A DNA stretch of 64,000 nucleotides, taken from Mauremys mutica. Taxonomy: Eukaryota > Chordata > Testudines > Geoemydidae. Position 1 is the stretch's first letter; each line of letters opens with the position of its first letter. A program made the position numbers and the translations under genes. The notes under the pieces were generated by a model. The model was given only the letters and a program-made list of their open reading frames with translations, ran no database searches and had not been told where the DNA came from. Positions 30,961 to 43,616 of the stretch are shown piece by piece. Location of the stretch: the NCBI RefSeq assembly GCF_020497125.1, contig NC_059072.1, positions 76,763,697 through 76,827,696 of the forward strand, written 5' to 3'.

Positions 30961-31900
30961 TTTTTTCATGCCAGATACACTATTATAAAAATCTTTGTGC
31001 AAAATATGTCTTGTGAGGTATCAGTTGGAAACTAACAACTCACTGGTCATTAATAATCTTGTGTGATACATGTACATAATGGGTATTAAGAGTTATGGGC
31101 ATATGTTCTAGCACAACTATAATGTGTTCAAGCCAGGCATGTTAAGGGGATTGGTAAACAGGCCTGCTCAGTCAAAGAAATGTGTATTTGATTCTCTGAC
31201 CAATCCAATTTTCAGGCAAAGACAATGAAGGTCCATATTAGGTAAACAAAGTTATTAAGCTAACAAGTGGGGGAAGAAAGAGAGTGGAGCTTCATTTACT
31301 GTTGGACTCCGTGTTGCCTTCTTTAGAACTTGAATAAACTTTACTTTAAGGGGTAATCTTCTGAAAAATCCATTCCAAAGGTTGACTGGTCTGAACCTCA
31401 AATAACAAAAAATTGAATCAAATGAGGGTGAGATCTCGTCCGAAAGATAATGGCACACTGGTGATTAATATCATTGTGAATTGCATGTACTAACACTATG
31501 TAAGCAATTATGGATACTCAATGATATTAGGCTGTACAGTCTGCCCAGACAGTAGGGGACATTTCAGAGCACATGGCTTTGTATATATCCAGGACTGGGA
31601 CTGCTTTGGCGTCACTCTGCAAGTAGCAACCAAAGCTGGTGGAAGCCAGAGTGGAGCTGTAGACAAGCTGCTGGGGTCAAAGCTGCTGAACTGGGGCTGT
31701 CTAGCACACAGAGAATCAGAGTGTGACTAAGTTGGTTGTGAGCAGCCCAAGTTAGGGACTACAACAGCAAAACATTGTAAGGCACCTAAGGTTACAAGGC
31801 AGGTGGTCTGGATTGCACTCCAAAACATGGCGGAAAACTACACTAGAAGGGGAGAAAGGAGAAGGACAAAGTGCTGGGACAGAAAGGAAGATAAATGAGT
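30961..31900 (+). repeat. Possible degraded LTR and leader of an endogenous retrovirus
   Basis: The segment has LTR-like traits: TATATATCC, a GAATAAACTT polyadenylation-like site near 31332, and a tail of short GAGCTG/GAAGCC phrases like retroviral leaders. I could not find a partner LTR or coding domains. This is a weak call from texture, not from a clear match. Confidence 0.25.
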
Positions 31901-32302
31901 ACCTGAAAACTATCATGACTAAGTTCCATTCAAATCTTGTGGGGCAGGTTCCAATTTCCAGAACCAGACACTATCCTGTCCACACACCATCTAAAATCTG
32001 TTTCCCCTCTCTAAACTCCTCTTTCCCCCCAGTCATACTCCTTAGAAGGACTATCATCCCCAATACCATATGCACAGTGGGAGGACAGGCTGATTATCAC
32101 GGAAGACCTATAGGATAGAAGGATAGTGGCCTGATCAGACAGCCATCAGGAAGGTACCATGAGGGAGAGAGGTAAACTGCTGAGACCCTTATAGATTTCC
32201 CACAAGGGGAAAAATGCAAATAAATAGAATAGCTCTTATGGAAAAGTCATATAGGATTCAACAGAAAATTAATAGAGTTTGCTAGAAAATATTTAAAAAA
32301 CC
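31901..32302. other. No gene recognised
   Basis: Unique sequence up to the target duplication of the next MITE. Confidence 0.4.
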
Positions 32303-32310
32303 CTTTAGTT

Positions 32311-32643
32311 CAGTGTTTCCCAAACTTGGGATGCCGCTTGTGTAGGGAAAGCCCCTGGCAGGCTGGGCCATTTTGTTTACCTGCCCCATCCGCAGGTCCG
32401 GCTGATCGCGGCTCCAACTGGCCGTGGTTCGCTGCTCCAGGCCAATGGGAGCTGCTTGAAGTGGCGGCCAGTACGTCCCTCGGCCTGCGCCGCATCCTGC
32501 AGCCCCCATTGGCCAGGACCAGCGAACCATGGCCAGTGGGAGCTGTGATCGGCCGGACCTGCGGACGGGGCAGGTAAACAAAATGGCCCAGCCCGCCAGG
32601 GGCTTTCCCTACACAAACGGCGTCCCAAGTTTGGGAAACACTG
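32311..32643. mobile_element. hAT-type foldback MITE, full length
   Basis: A 333-bp near-complete palindrome. The ends are CAGTGTTTCCCAAACTTGG and its inverse CCAAGTTTGGGAAACACTG, exact over 19 bp. The flanks ctttagtt (32303-32310) and ctttaaat (32644-32651) agree at 6 of 8. The arms contain GGGAAAGCCCCTGGC and its complement, and the core has GGCCAATGGGAGCTGC. The element at 735-1007 belongs to the same family. All open frames within it follow from the palindrome. Confidence 0.9.
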
Positions 32644-33394
32644 CTTTAAATATTAATAGTATTTTTAATGTATTCTAGAAGAGGGTTTAATAATTGTGTG
32701 TATCTCAGGAAGAGAACGAACAAAACTATCATGAGAATTTCCATGATTTTGGCATTTAGCTGAATTTGTGAATTTTGCTGAATACAGTTGTAGTTTGCAA
32801 AGCCAAATTATATGTTGTAGAGTACTCTCTACATATCTGTTTGACTTAAGTTTCATACTGCTGCTCATCAATATTTTATCTGAGCCTTACTTTCAATTAA
32901 ATGTTTTTACCTTCAAAGTAAAATCTAATGGACTTCATAGAGTCTCTGTCACTTCTCCTTTTTTCAGATTAAAAAAAAAACCTCTGCTTGGGGTAGAGGT
33001 TTTGGTGTTTTAGATTTTTTTTCTTTTCTTTTTACAATTTGATTTATTTCAGGTTTGTTTTGTTGATTTTTGTTTTGAGGTTTTTGCATAGAAGGTTTTT
33101 GCCAAACCTGATATTAATTTTCTAAGTGTATTCCCAGACACTCCCTTGATCTTCTTTGTTCTTTTGTTCAGCCAAATTGTCTTTTCAGAATGAAAAAGTT
33201 TTCATCATGACAAAAATGTGTTATGATGTTTAGAATAAGTTGAAATGGCTTTCAGCCTAGAAGTTAGATTTATGTCATAGTTACAATCAACTAGTATACA
33301 GCTTACATATAGCATGTAAACGTTTTAAACATTGATTTTTTCTAATGAATTATACAATTCAAAAGCATAAACAATTTTAATGCAATGCCTTAGC

Positions 33395-33466
33395 TGGTGT
33401 AAATCAGTGTAGTCCATTGATTTTGACGGTTCTATCTCAGTTCACACCAGCAGAGGACCTGGCCTT
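33395..33466. repeat. Old amniote palindromic repeat fragment
   Basis: GCTGGTGTAAATCAGTGTAG...CCATTGATTTTGACGG...GTTCACACCAGCAGAGGA: the same arms as at 17190, with CTGGTGTAAA facing TTCACACCAG. Confidence 0.55.
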
Positions 33467-36114
33467 GTCTGCAGTGTCCCCTAGTGTGCAATAATTATTT
33501 CAAGTTGAGTTTTATTGAATAGACGGATAGACTATCTATCTAATATAAGACATAATTTGTGTCCTATATTTATCTGGGGCTGATTTTGTAATGCTGGGAT
33601 GGTGCTGAAGTGAAGAATTATGACATGGACTCTGCTGTGTAAATACAATCAGAAAACAAAATTGTTGCTATTGTTGCCTGCATCAAATACAAATCTTCAG
33701 TTGTGGTAAGTTATCATAGTTTCATTAAAGTCAATGAAGGCAATTTACCCCAGCTGAGGATCTGCCCCAACATCTGTAAGAAATGAATGGAAAGTTTATT
33801 TTCTAAATAACTGTATTTGTCCTAGATTTTCAAGTCAATGCACTTACACTCACTCAGCTTCATATTAACAGTAAACATAGTTGTGTCAATAACTAGAGTT
33901 GTGTGTAATCAAAAGTATACTATCAGCAACTTAAATATACACACGTAATCATTCTTCAACCCTATTGCCAACATTTACGCTAAAGAGCGCTTCTGACCTT
34001 CTAACATCCAGTATGTGGTAGAGAAAAAAAATGTTTCCATTTTGTTTTTCTGTATTTTTTAAAAAAGTTTTATTTTCAGTTCTTCATTGTTAATGCTTAT
34101 TCGTGGCATGCAACTTAACTCAATTAAGCTTCCCTGAGTACCATCTGATGGATAGAGTTGCTGTTTTTGCAAGAGTTTGTGCCAGAAAAAACATCTGGTT
34201 TTAAATGACAGTGAATTAGGCCAACTCTCTGATCTGAATCCTTGGAAGCTAGAACATACAGCATGCTAACTCTTTCCTTTTATGTGTGTAGTGCCAGAGA
34301 AATCTCAGTTTATTATTTGCCTTAGGAAAGCTATCAATGTGTAAACAAAAAGTGTAAAATGAAAAAACCATCCAAATATAAAAAAAAGCTCTTAATAACA
34401 CAGTGGTGACATGCATCATTTATGGTGTTACCATGAAATACTGCATGGTATATTGAAGAAACAACATGGTAACCATGCGGTAACTCTAGTGGAAACAATG
34501 ATAACTATGCAGTAATTTAAGTAACCACTGCTGCATTTACATTCTGTTAAAGTGGTAAAATGCTTGAGTTCCTCATGCATCTCTAAACAGGGAAGCTGCC
34601 TGTCACAGCAGCTACTTTGAGGGCAAAAGATTATTTTTCTATAATTTATAAGATATCCTTCAAGTCAAGTGCTTTGTACAAAAATAAATGCATTATGTTG
34701 TATGGTGCTATAAAGAGATTACTAGGGGTGGACCAGGGTATTCCCAACTTTTTCCTCTCTCGTGAATCCATATTCAGCTGCTCACAAATGGGCCTCAGAA
34801 GAAATTCCACAATCATTTTGCACTAGTTCCTGAGGTGCTTCCCTGAAGGTACTGTAGGAATCAATACAAATGGGTCATTCTTGCCTTCGGAGGAAGAGCA
34901 CTTAAAGAAATCTCCTTCAGTGTAAAATTGCAGAGAGGGAATACAATACATTCATAACCTCCATGCATAACTGCTGGGAACCCAGTTTTGGGGGTCAGAA
35001 TCCTTAGATTGAGAACAACTGCATCAAAATGAATATGACAAATGGGAAAAAGAAAAGGAGACCCTATTTTAGAAACTGACTTCTGAAAAATACACTACGG
35101 TGTTAGAAAGACCCTCTTTTACTTCTACAGCTATTCAGAGCACCTGGGTCAACCAGTCTTTTCTTGCCTTGTTGAGAGCTGGCTGGGAATTATGGAATTA
35201 AGGAATTCTTCTAATATTTTCACAGTTTCTATTTTAAGCTATAAATATTAGTACAAAAACCTTTCTTTTGCTAATTTGGAATGAACAGTTCTGGTATTTT
35301 CTGTGAAATAGAAATTAAAACAAACAAAAAATCCAAATATTTCAGGACCTCAAAATCTTCATTTGAGTTTGACTCTGAAAAAGTACAAAGATACAGACAC
35401 AAGTATTATTGGTTCTGTAACTGTGGTAATTATATGTTCTTGGTCATATACATGTTAGTTTGTGTAACTTGAGTAAATAAATTATTTTGAAAGAGATGAC
35501 AGAACATGTTTGAACAACTTTTACACACAGTATTCTCTTTCAGAAAGGAAACTTTCCAGTGCTAAATCCATATTATAGGGCACTGGAGGTTTGCTCCAAA
35601 AAGCTGCCAAGTACAAAAATGGAACCTAATCATAAGACAAGGTAAAATGAGAATTCCCCAACTTTATAAATATTATGCAGTATTGCTAGAAAATTGCAAA
35701 AAAAGATTTCAAGACAACAATAATAGAGCCATCATTATATAATCTTCATTTTGTTAAGTAAAAATTTGCCAAGGAATGAATCAAATAACCCTGTCACGAA
35801 ATGAGAGCTAACATCCCAAAATCATTCATAAATGTCTGCCAACATAGCCTTATAAAGAATCCAGTTTCTGTTTCTAACATTTCATGTATATCCTTTCTGT
35901 CCATAGCATGGTATTAAGTTTTTAAAGCAAAACATTTTAATTTGGGAGGCTGTGTACAGAGCTCCTAGGCTATAAAAAAAACCAGTTCAGAATCTCAATC
36001 CAAATCTCTTTCTTCCACAGGCAGAAAGGCCAAAATATTTAGATTGCCTTCCTTAATTTTAGATTGTCTGACAAAGCTGCATGTCACAGGACAACTGTCT
36101 GCATGTGTTAGAAG

Positions 36115-36230
36115 TGGTGGATCTAGTGCCAATCTGATTTCCACTGGAGTAAACTGAAGTCAGTGGAATTATAAGAACGTAAAACCTATGTGAGATCAGA
36201 GCCAGGCTCCTTCTGGACTCCGGGACTGTA
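36115..36230. repeat. Old amniote palindromic repeat fragment
   Basis: GGATCTAGTGCCAATCTGAT, then CCACTGGAGTAAACTGAAGTCAGTGG, retain the core of the family seen at 17190 and 33395, though degraded. Confidence 0.35.
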
Positions 36231-37842
36231 AAGATCAGGTCTAAACAGATTTGTTTAATTTTCTGTCTCCAAATATGGGGAAAATGAGAGCGTGGATAAA
36301 GCTGTGTTTAAACCACTCCCACAATATTGCCCAGTGATATAAACTTGGAAGGGAAGCAGCAGTCAGGAGCTAGCATCCGTTCAGGATGGCATATTGTGCT
36401 AGGACATAAAACCAGCCCACTATAATAGATCTGGGTAAACTTCTAAAGTATTTTCCAGATATTTGTTCAGATCCTTTACTGAATTTGCCTTGGCCATGCC
36501 TGTCTATTACGCCCACTTTTTGCAAACATTGGAGCAACCATCTTTCACTGAAAGCACAGGTTAGAGGTGTATGAGCATTCCCAGAAATGTGCATGTTCTA
36601 GTGCTTGAAGGGGTTGTGAGCTCATCCAATCAGGAAACAGGAACAATAATATGGCTCTCATCTAATTCATCAGAGAATCTGAATATCAAATATTCCCCGC
36701 AGGCCGTTCAAGGCCAGGGATGGAGGTACATGGCACCCCATGTTAGCAAGCAGGAGCAGAGCTGACTGGCTGTGCATGAGAGAATGCAGCATACCCTAAT
36801 AAGGGGTGCAGTGTGAGTAGAAATGGTCCCAGCACAGCCTTTGGGTGTAGCAGCTCTGTACTGCTGCTTACCATGGGCTCTGTCTAAATGGCACAGTAAT
36901 TCTCTGAGTCTGAAAAGATCAAAGTTACACATTTTTTATACAATTCTATTCAACAGTAGTCCAAGATTATGGTCCTGGTGCTAAAACTACTTATGTAATT
37001 TGAATGTAATGCATATCCATAATCTCTTAGCTCTGTAATTTTGTGGTAGGCCTGTATCATATTTATGTGTCATAAATACACTTGGAAAGAAGGTTATATT
37101 TTCTAAAATGAATGTGGGAACAGAAACTGCCAAACCAGACACATTTTTCTCTCTTATTGTGTTCGGATTTATCTGTCATCCTATGGAATTAAACTTTCAC
37201 ATGTGTGATTTTTACTCTGTTTTCTGTACTTATCAGAGCAATGTAACTATGGGATTTTGATATCCAATTTGTTCACATTATAACACAACTACTTTTCAGT
37301 ATACTGTATGGTTCAGTAGATACTTGTATATTGCCACCAAAGTCAATGGCAGAATCCTCAGTCTTTGTTGCTGGCATGCTACCTACTCCCTTCACCTTGG
37401 CATAGAGATGAAATCAAGAAATCATCAGCCCTTTCAGGAGGGACCTTTTATTAACCCTTTCCTTCAGTGGTTCTTTTTCTTCTCTATGTGACATATTAGA
37501 CACAAGAGGCCAGATACTGATCTCAGCTGAATTGGTCTAAGATTGCAGTGGGAGTGGTAAGTTCGGTGGAGTGATTCCAGATATATAAAAGTGTTAATAA
37601 AATCAGAATCTGGCCCAGAGGCCATTTGGTTTCCCTCTTTGTAGGTGCTATGACTCAAACTGCTAACATGGATTGTTGCAGTATCTACACTGGGATGTGG
37701 AGAGAGAGACACACACATTTCTGATAATAAGTACCTGATAGTGAGATCCTTAAATCACAGCAACTTGGCCTCCCCTCTTTAACTGCATTTTGAAATTTTA
37801 CAAACTAGAGAATGAGATAGACTTGAAAGGTCAAATACATCT

Positions 37843-38351
37843 CCAGTTTTGGGCCCCACACTACAAGAAGGATGTGGATAAATTGGAGAGAGTCCAGCGG
37901 AGGGCAACAAAAATGATTATGGGGCTGGAGCACATGATTTATGAGGAGAGGCTGAGGGAACTGAGATTGTTTAGCCTGCAGAAGAGAAGAATGAGGGGGG
38001 ATTTGATAGCTGCTTTCAACTACCTGAAAGGGGGTTCCAAAGAGGATGGATCTAGACTGTTCTCAGTGGTAGAAGATGACAGAACAAGGAGTAATGGTCT
38101 CAAGTTGCAGAGGGGGAGGTTTAGGTTGGACATTAGGAAAAACTTTTTCACTAGTAGGGTGGTGAAGCACTGGAATGGGTTACCTAGGGAGGTGGTGGAA
38201 TCTCCTTCCTTAGAGGTTTTTAAGGTCAGGCTTGACAAAGCCCTGGCTGGGATGATTTAGTTGGGTTTGGTCCTGCTTTGAGCAGGGGGTTGGACTAGAT
38301 GACCTCCTGAGGTCCCTTCCAACCCTGAGATTCTATGATTCTATGATTCTA
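37843..38351 (+). repeat. CR1 LINE 3' end with ORF2 C-terminus
   Basis: The frame (part of 37790-38260) encodes the C-terminal tail of the CR1 reverse transcriptase: [20 protein letters not shown], then a [11 protein letters not shown] motif, ending DKALAGM. It is still open, so the copy is fairly young. After the stop comes the CR1 3' untranslated end (GGACTAGATGACCTCCTGAG, CCCTTCCAACCC). The copy finishes with the family's TTCTATGA tandem tail at 38331-38351. It is 5'-truncated, as most CR1 copies are, and lacks the endonuclease and the catalytic YxDD region. Confidence 0.9.
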
Positions 38352-39789
38352 CTTATACCCATGAAGTCCTCTGAAGTAAGAAGGGTATAAATGAGTATTC
38401 GATTTTGACTAAGAGGTGCTAGAAATCAGAGTGAGTGGGAGTGAAGAAAACTTCATATTGCTTTATAAATTGGTTGAAAAGATCCATTTTCTCCCTATTA
38501 TTCTTGCACAGAAAACTCTTGAAGCTTCTAGTTAGCTGCAAATACAGTCAATGAGAACATATGTAACCAGTAGTGAAATGTCAGCAGTGGGAATTTTAAA
38601 AGAATGTATTTTTAATAAAATATTCATTTATTACTTTAGTAAATTACATACAGACAAATGTCTGAAAAGAAGATCAAAAAGTGAAACCAAAAACAAAAGA
38701 ACAAATAATATCATTAACACAGCCTAGCATTAAGCATGATTTCTGTTGTCCACAGATTCTTTGACATGTGTTTTCTCTTAAATAGAGCTGGGTAAAATTC
38801 AAAGGCCCCATTTTCTCCAGATTCCAGTCACTCTTGAGTTCCCCACTTACTCCTGACAACCAAAGAATTCTTTACTGAGGAAAGACATGGGGAACAAGTC
38901 TTCCAAAGCAACAGCAGGATATTCCTGCTAGGGGAGGCCATTTCGTCCAAAACTTCCCCAGCAGCCAAAGTGGATGTGGTTCCATAAGACTTCAGAGGGC
39001 AGCCTTTTCTGTAAGTCTTCCCTCCCTGGGGTTGCTCATTTACTCTAGAGACGAAGTCCTTCACCTCATGTTATATTTTAATGTCTTTCCCTGAAGGGCA
39101 AGGGAATTTTCTGGGACCTATGCAATAATATGTAGCATGCAGCTGGCCAGCACAGGGCTTGTTGCTGAGACTTTAGACTTTAAAGGGGTCCCCACAGATC
39201 ACAAAGCTAATAAATTGACAAGCCTCTCTAACTTGTTTTGCAGAGACTCAAAGACTTATTTAATTATTTGACAAACCTCTGGATCAATGGCCTAGATAAA
39301 GCTATGTATTTCTTCCATGTTTCATTTGTAAGATTCAATCCTTCTTTAAATGATCACAAGTGAGAAAGTCAAAAACAGTGATCCCATTCCCTATTGCCAC
39401 AAAATCAGGATCAACTCCATTTTCCATATACATGATAAGAATATAATACTATCAAAAAAGGTAAGATTTTATTGATGTACAATATTCAGACTCCCTTTAT
39501 AGTTATCCCAAAATATGGAGTATCTTCAACTTTTAACATTATCTATGGTATTGTAATAAAGGGAAAATAGCGAAAATTAACAGGGAAAGAATAGAGACAA
39601 AAGAGATTAAGGTGTATATGAAAACAAGGGGAAGAAAATCAAGGCAATATGCAGTTCAGAGTGCCTTTGTAGTCACAACTTTTTAAAATAGATTTAACCG
39701 CTGAGTTTCTCCAATTTACAGTCAAGTCAATGGGAATAGATATCTCTTACATTTGGAATACTTTCCACAAATTAAACCCCCACTTTGTA
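38352..39789. other. No gene recognised
   Basis: AT-rich unique sequence with no supported feature. Confidence 0.45.
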
Positions 39790-39975
39790 AAACCTCAATG
39801 CAGCAAAGTGTTTAAGCTCACACTTAAATTCATCCCTGTTCAGCAACACACAAAAGTACATACTAAACTTTAAGTATATGCATAAGTCCCATTGAAGTCG
39901 AGCATATGTCTAAAGTAAAGCATGTTCTTAGTATTTTGTTGACTATGGTTAGATAGGTGAATCAGGGCCTGAAAC
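39790..39975. repeat. Old amniote palindromic repeat
   Basis: GCAAAGTGTTTAAGCTCACACTTAA on one side and GTCTAAAGTAAAGCATG on the other face each other around CATAAGTCCCATTGAAGTC. Degraded, but clearly related to 29395-29500. Confidence 0.5.
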
Positions 39976-40899
39976 CACTACCTTCTTTGAATCCCTGCAA
40001 GATGTTAGCAAAACAGTGAAGACTAGCTGGATCAGAAGTTGGAAATATCTATATTATTTTGGAACCATGGAGGTATGCAGATAGCTGACCACATAACTTC
40101 AAGATTACATTGTCATTGCCATCCTCCTTGCTCTTAACTCCTCCCCATTTTGTTTGTCACACTCAAATGTTGGGTCTTGTTACAAATTAACTAGTAAGAT
40201 GTTTTGGTAGAAAATGTGTCTATCCTTGTTTATACAACACCTAGCACAATGGTGTCCTAGGCCTTTAAATGCTATGATAGTACAAATGATTATGTGACAT
40301 AGTACCATTGAAGAGGTGCTAAGCAACTCACTAGTTTGGTCCCTCTGGTTCCATAAGATCAAAAAAAGCTTTCTATCTTCTGTTCAATCTGTCAATATTA
40401 GGCTTTATGCTAAAGCCATCCTCTTGTACAGGTAGTCATATCTGATAAGACAGATTCTCCTTCCATTCTTTCAGTAGAGGGGGACATCAATCTTTCTGGT
40501 GCCCGAGGATAATTCTTTGAAAAAAAAGAGATAAATTGGTTTAAAACCTGGTTAATGATTATCAAATTATAGACATAAAATGAAATGTGACAAGGGGAAA
40601 CAACATACATTCAACATTTCAAGGTGAAGCTCAATATAAAAAAAAGATATGAGGGTAGCTGAAAGATTAGTAAAAGAAAATTCTCCTTCCGTGTCCACTG
40701 GCAGGCCATTCACCCGTGGATTATAATTTTGTTTGCATTTTCCAATATTCCCATCTCTCTGAGCATAAGAATTTGTCCTGTCTGAGAATTCTGGAAAAAG
40801 CTTTGAACTTTCTAGTTCAGGTTTATATTCATGAATTTTCTCAGTACAAGTTTTAATTTGTTCTCCAATCATTAAAATGTAGGGTAATGTTTTCAAAAA
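39976..40899. other. No gene; a short old repeat trace at 40225-40275
   Basis: ACAACACCTAGCACAATGGTGTCCTAGG resembles a common sauropsid repeat end. Otherwise unique, with no exon seen. Confidence 0.35.
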
Positions 40900-41165
40900 T
40901 ATCTAAGTGATTATGGAACCTAAGGTATTTATGTGCCCAACTATGCAGATAAATGGGAAGTAAGCCCTACTCAGATGCTTTTGAAAGCCCCATTGGGCAA
41001 TCTTTAGGTGCCTAAATACTTTTGGAAATCTGGCTCTACATCTCACCGGAAGTCAATGGGACATAGGCTCCTAAGTCCCTTTGGCACAGATCCTCATATT
41101 CCTAGCTGTGATTGATTTCAATGGGAATTAGGCACCTAAATAACTTTGCAGATCTAGGCCATAAG
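40900..41165. repeat. Old palindromic repeat (two arms)
   Basis: GATGCTTTTGAAAGCCCCA, TTTAGGTGCCTAAATACTTTTGG, GGACATAGGCTCCTAAGTCCCTT and CAATGGGAATTAGGCACCTAAATAAC are reiterated sense and reversed forms of one unit. This fits an old non-autonomous palindromic element widespread in amniotes. Confidence 0.5.
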
Positions 41166-43518
41166 CATTTTTGAACATTTGAGCCTTAGTTTCAAGTTTT
41201 GCTGTAGTAGGGCCATGAGAGCCAAATATTGCTTTCGGAATGTAGTCAGCTTTATTTTTTTTAATCCAGGAAAATATTTGATTTAGTGTATTGCCCCTTC
41301 CTCAGATATAAGGGAAATCCTTGCCTGTTCTTGGCAGCTCATGTGCTACAAGAAGTCTATGGTCGCTTAGAGTGTCTATTTTCCATCCAACAGGGGAATC
41401 TGCAATGCCCTGCATTAGGCATCTCATCTACCAGGAAAACAATAAACTCAGTCTTATTAAAATAGAGACACTTATTGAGAATACAATGAACAAAAAGTCA
41501 AATAAAGAGATGCCAGCAGAGGCCTATTGTCAGAGTTGCTGCTGTGGGTAATACTAAGGCAATAGTGAATCTGCATTCAGTAACAAGACCTCTCCAGCTC
41601 TACAATTACAATTTAAAAAAAAAGTAATGTAAAATCCCATCCCCTCAAAATCTGTGTCTGTTAATGGGAGAAGAAACTACTAAAGCATGGTCATTCACTG
41701 ATTAATTTTTCATCACATAATCACTACTGAGAGCAGAAAAACAATCCACATAGAAGTACCCATGTGCAGTATATAATTACAAGTAAGTTATCACTCTTCA
41801 TTCTGCCTCATTAAATATTTTGATAATTAATATTTGCAAGTGAAAAATTCAAGGAATCAAATTCTACCCTCAGCTAATCCATTGAAACACAAGAGGAGCA
41901 ACTCCAGTGAGTGACATGGAGTTATTGTAGTTTTACTCTTGAAAAACTGATTACTGAAATTGACCAAGGATCTTTAAAAAAAAAGTATTGCAGTTAGACT
42001 CTTCTGTAAAGATGAAATTTATCTCATATGCTAGTGATTCAACCCAACGAAGATTCCCAAAGCTATTCATATTGTCTCACATTTATAACTTCAGTGCTGG
42101 CAGTACCCAGTTCCTCTGATTTGTCATAAATGTTTATCCTGAATTAAACCAGGATGAGCAAATGTTTATTACAATTTTGAATATGAAAAAAATGAATGAC
42201 TAAAAGATACAATGTTTAAGAGAAAATAATGTCACAGACTTCAAGAAGTCCTACAGTAAGACTGAATATTATAACAGCTGCACATTTTTGACTATATCTT
42301 TTGAAATCCTATTCTTTTTGTACTGAAATGAAATTACTGGTATGAAAATTGTCATATATACACTGGAAACTGAAGTCCACCGAACAAGTCCAGCATAAGC
42401 AGCAACAAAGCAAACTTTTCCATGCTGCGCCTCACAATTATAGCTAAATCTTGATTTTAAGCATACGTATTTCCATTTTCTGGTTTTGGCCATGAAAGGA
42501 AATTAAAGTACAATGTATCTTCAAGGAAAGAATCTTAAGCACATTCTGACTAGGACCAAAATACTGTAGGACCTTGCAAATTCTTATTTTGCAAGTCTGA
42601 TTACCACAAACCTTGGTTCTCTGATTCCCCTTATCACCACTGATTTAACAGTGGAGGACTAAACCATTCACTTAAGAACTGCACACAGAAGGAAGGAAAA
42701 CTATGTCATTACCAGCCAAAAGAAGCAACCGTGTATGGAATGGGGAAGATGAGTAACAATGGCATCATCCCCTTTTTTCCTCCAGCAAAGCTCCTGCAGG
42801 AATTTGGAGGTCCTCAGTTTTTGTGGTGTGGAAGGAAGCTGAGCCAGAGGGGTAGCTATTCTCTGCAGCTATATCCCTCTCAAAACCCAAGAAGATTGAT
42901 TATACAGGTCCTTATATAGAAACCTGCTTTATGACCTTTTAACTGAGGGAAAGTGGTTGGAATCAGCTGTATGGAAGCCATGCTCTCATGGGACTGATGA
43001 AGGGACAGGAGACCACTCCAGGTTTACAGCCTTCCTTGCTGTACTCCTAATGGATTTTGAGGCACTGCCCCTGCACGTTCCACAAGAGAGGGTGGGGAGG
43101 AATACTCCACTACCTTTCCCTATTGTTGAGTTTCATGTTGTTTCCATGGATTGTTCATGAAGAAGGGATGACATTCACGAGTTCTTTAGTGAGGCTTCAT
43201 AATAATATGGCTTAATTTCTTGAGCAAGATATATATATGCACACACATACACACTATGTTTATTGGTATACTAATGAAGCAATAGTTCAACATAAAATTA
43301 AACTGCCCTTCTCAAAAAAAAAAGAGAAAATTATATTTTGTGATGTGATTGATATCAACAACCCTAAGCATTCAAAAATCATGAATCAAGCCACAAAATC
43401 ATGAGATTTTAAAATATAATAAATGTTGGGTTCCTTTTATTTGCTTTTTGGTATTTGAATTTTTCGTTTCTGGTTTTCTTTTGTTTTGAGATTTTTTCCC
43501 CCAACCACAAGAGCTAGA
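41166..43518. other. No gene recognised
   Basis: Unique sequence. Open frames at 42731-42919 and 42957-43160 have no recognisable domain. Confidence 0.45.
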
Positions 43519-43529
43519 AACATAATCAT

Positions 43530-43605
43530 CAGAGGGGTAGCCATGTTAGTCTGGATCTGTAAAAGCAGCAAAGAGTCCTGTGGCACCTTATAGACTAACA
43601 GACGT
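43530..43605. mobile_element. 76-bp dispersed-repeat insertion with 11-bp target duplication
   Basis: AGGGGTAGCCATGTTAGTCTG and GTCCTGTGGCACCTTATAGACTAACAGAC are the signature of a very common turtle and crocodilian repeat, possibly the end of a Penelope-like element; the class is my inference. The flanks aacataatcat at 43519-43529 and 43606-43616 are identical, so this short piece inserted as it stands. Confidence 0.75.
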
Positions 43606-43616
43606 AACATAATCAT

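Larger units (their letters stand above)
32652..37842. other. Long AT-rich stretch without genes
   Basis: No exon, RNA gene or young element is visible over about 5 kb. A few degraded short repeats inside it are listed separately. Open frames of 60-80 codons occur at the rate expected by chance. Confidence 0.45.

Noticed and set aside
32282..32628. Open frames on both strands up to 99 codons
   Set aside because: Same reason: a 333-bp palindromic MITE.
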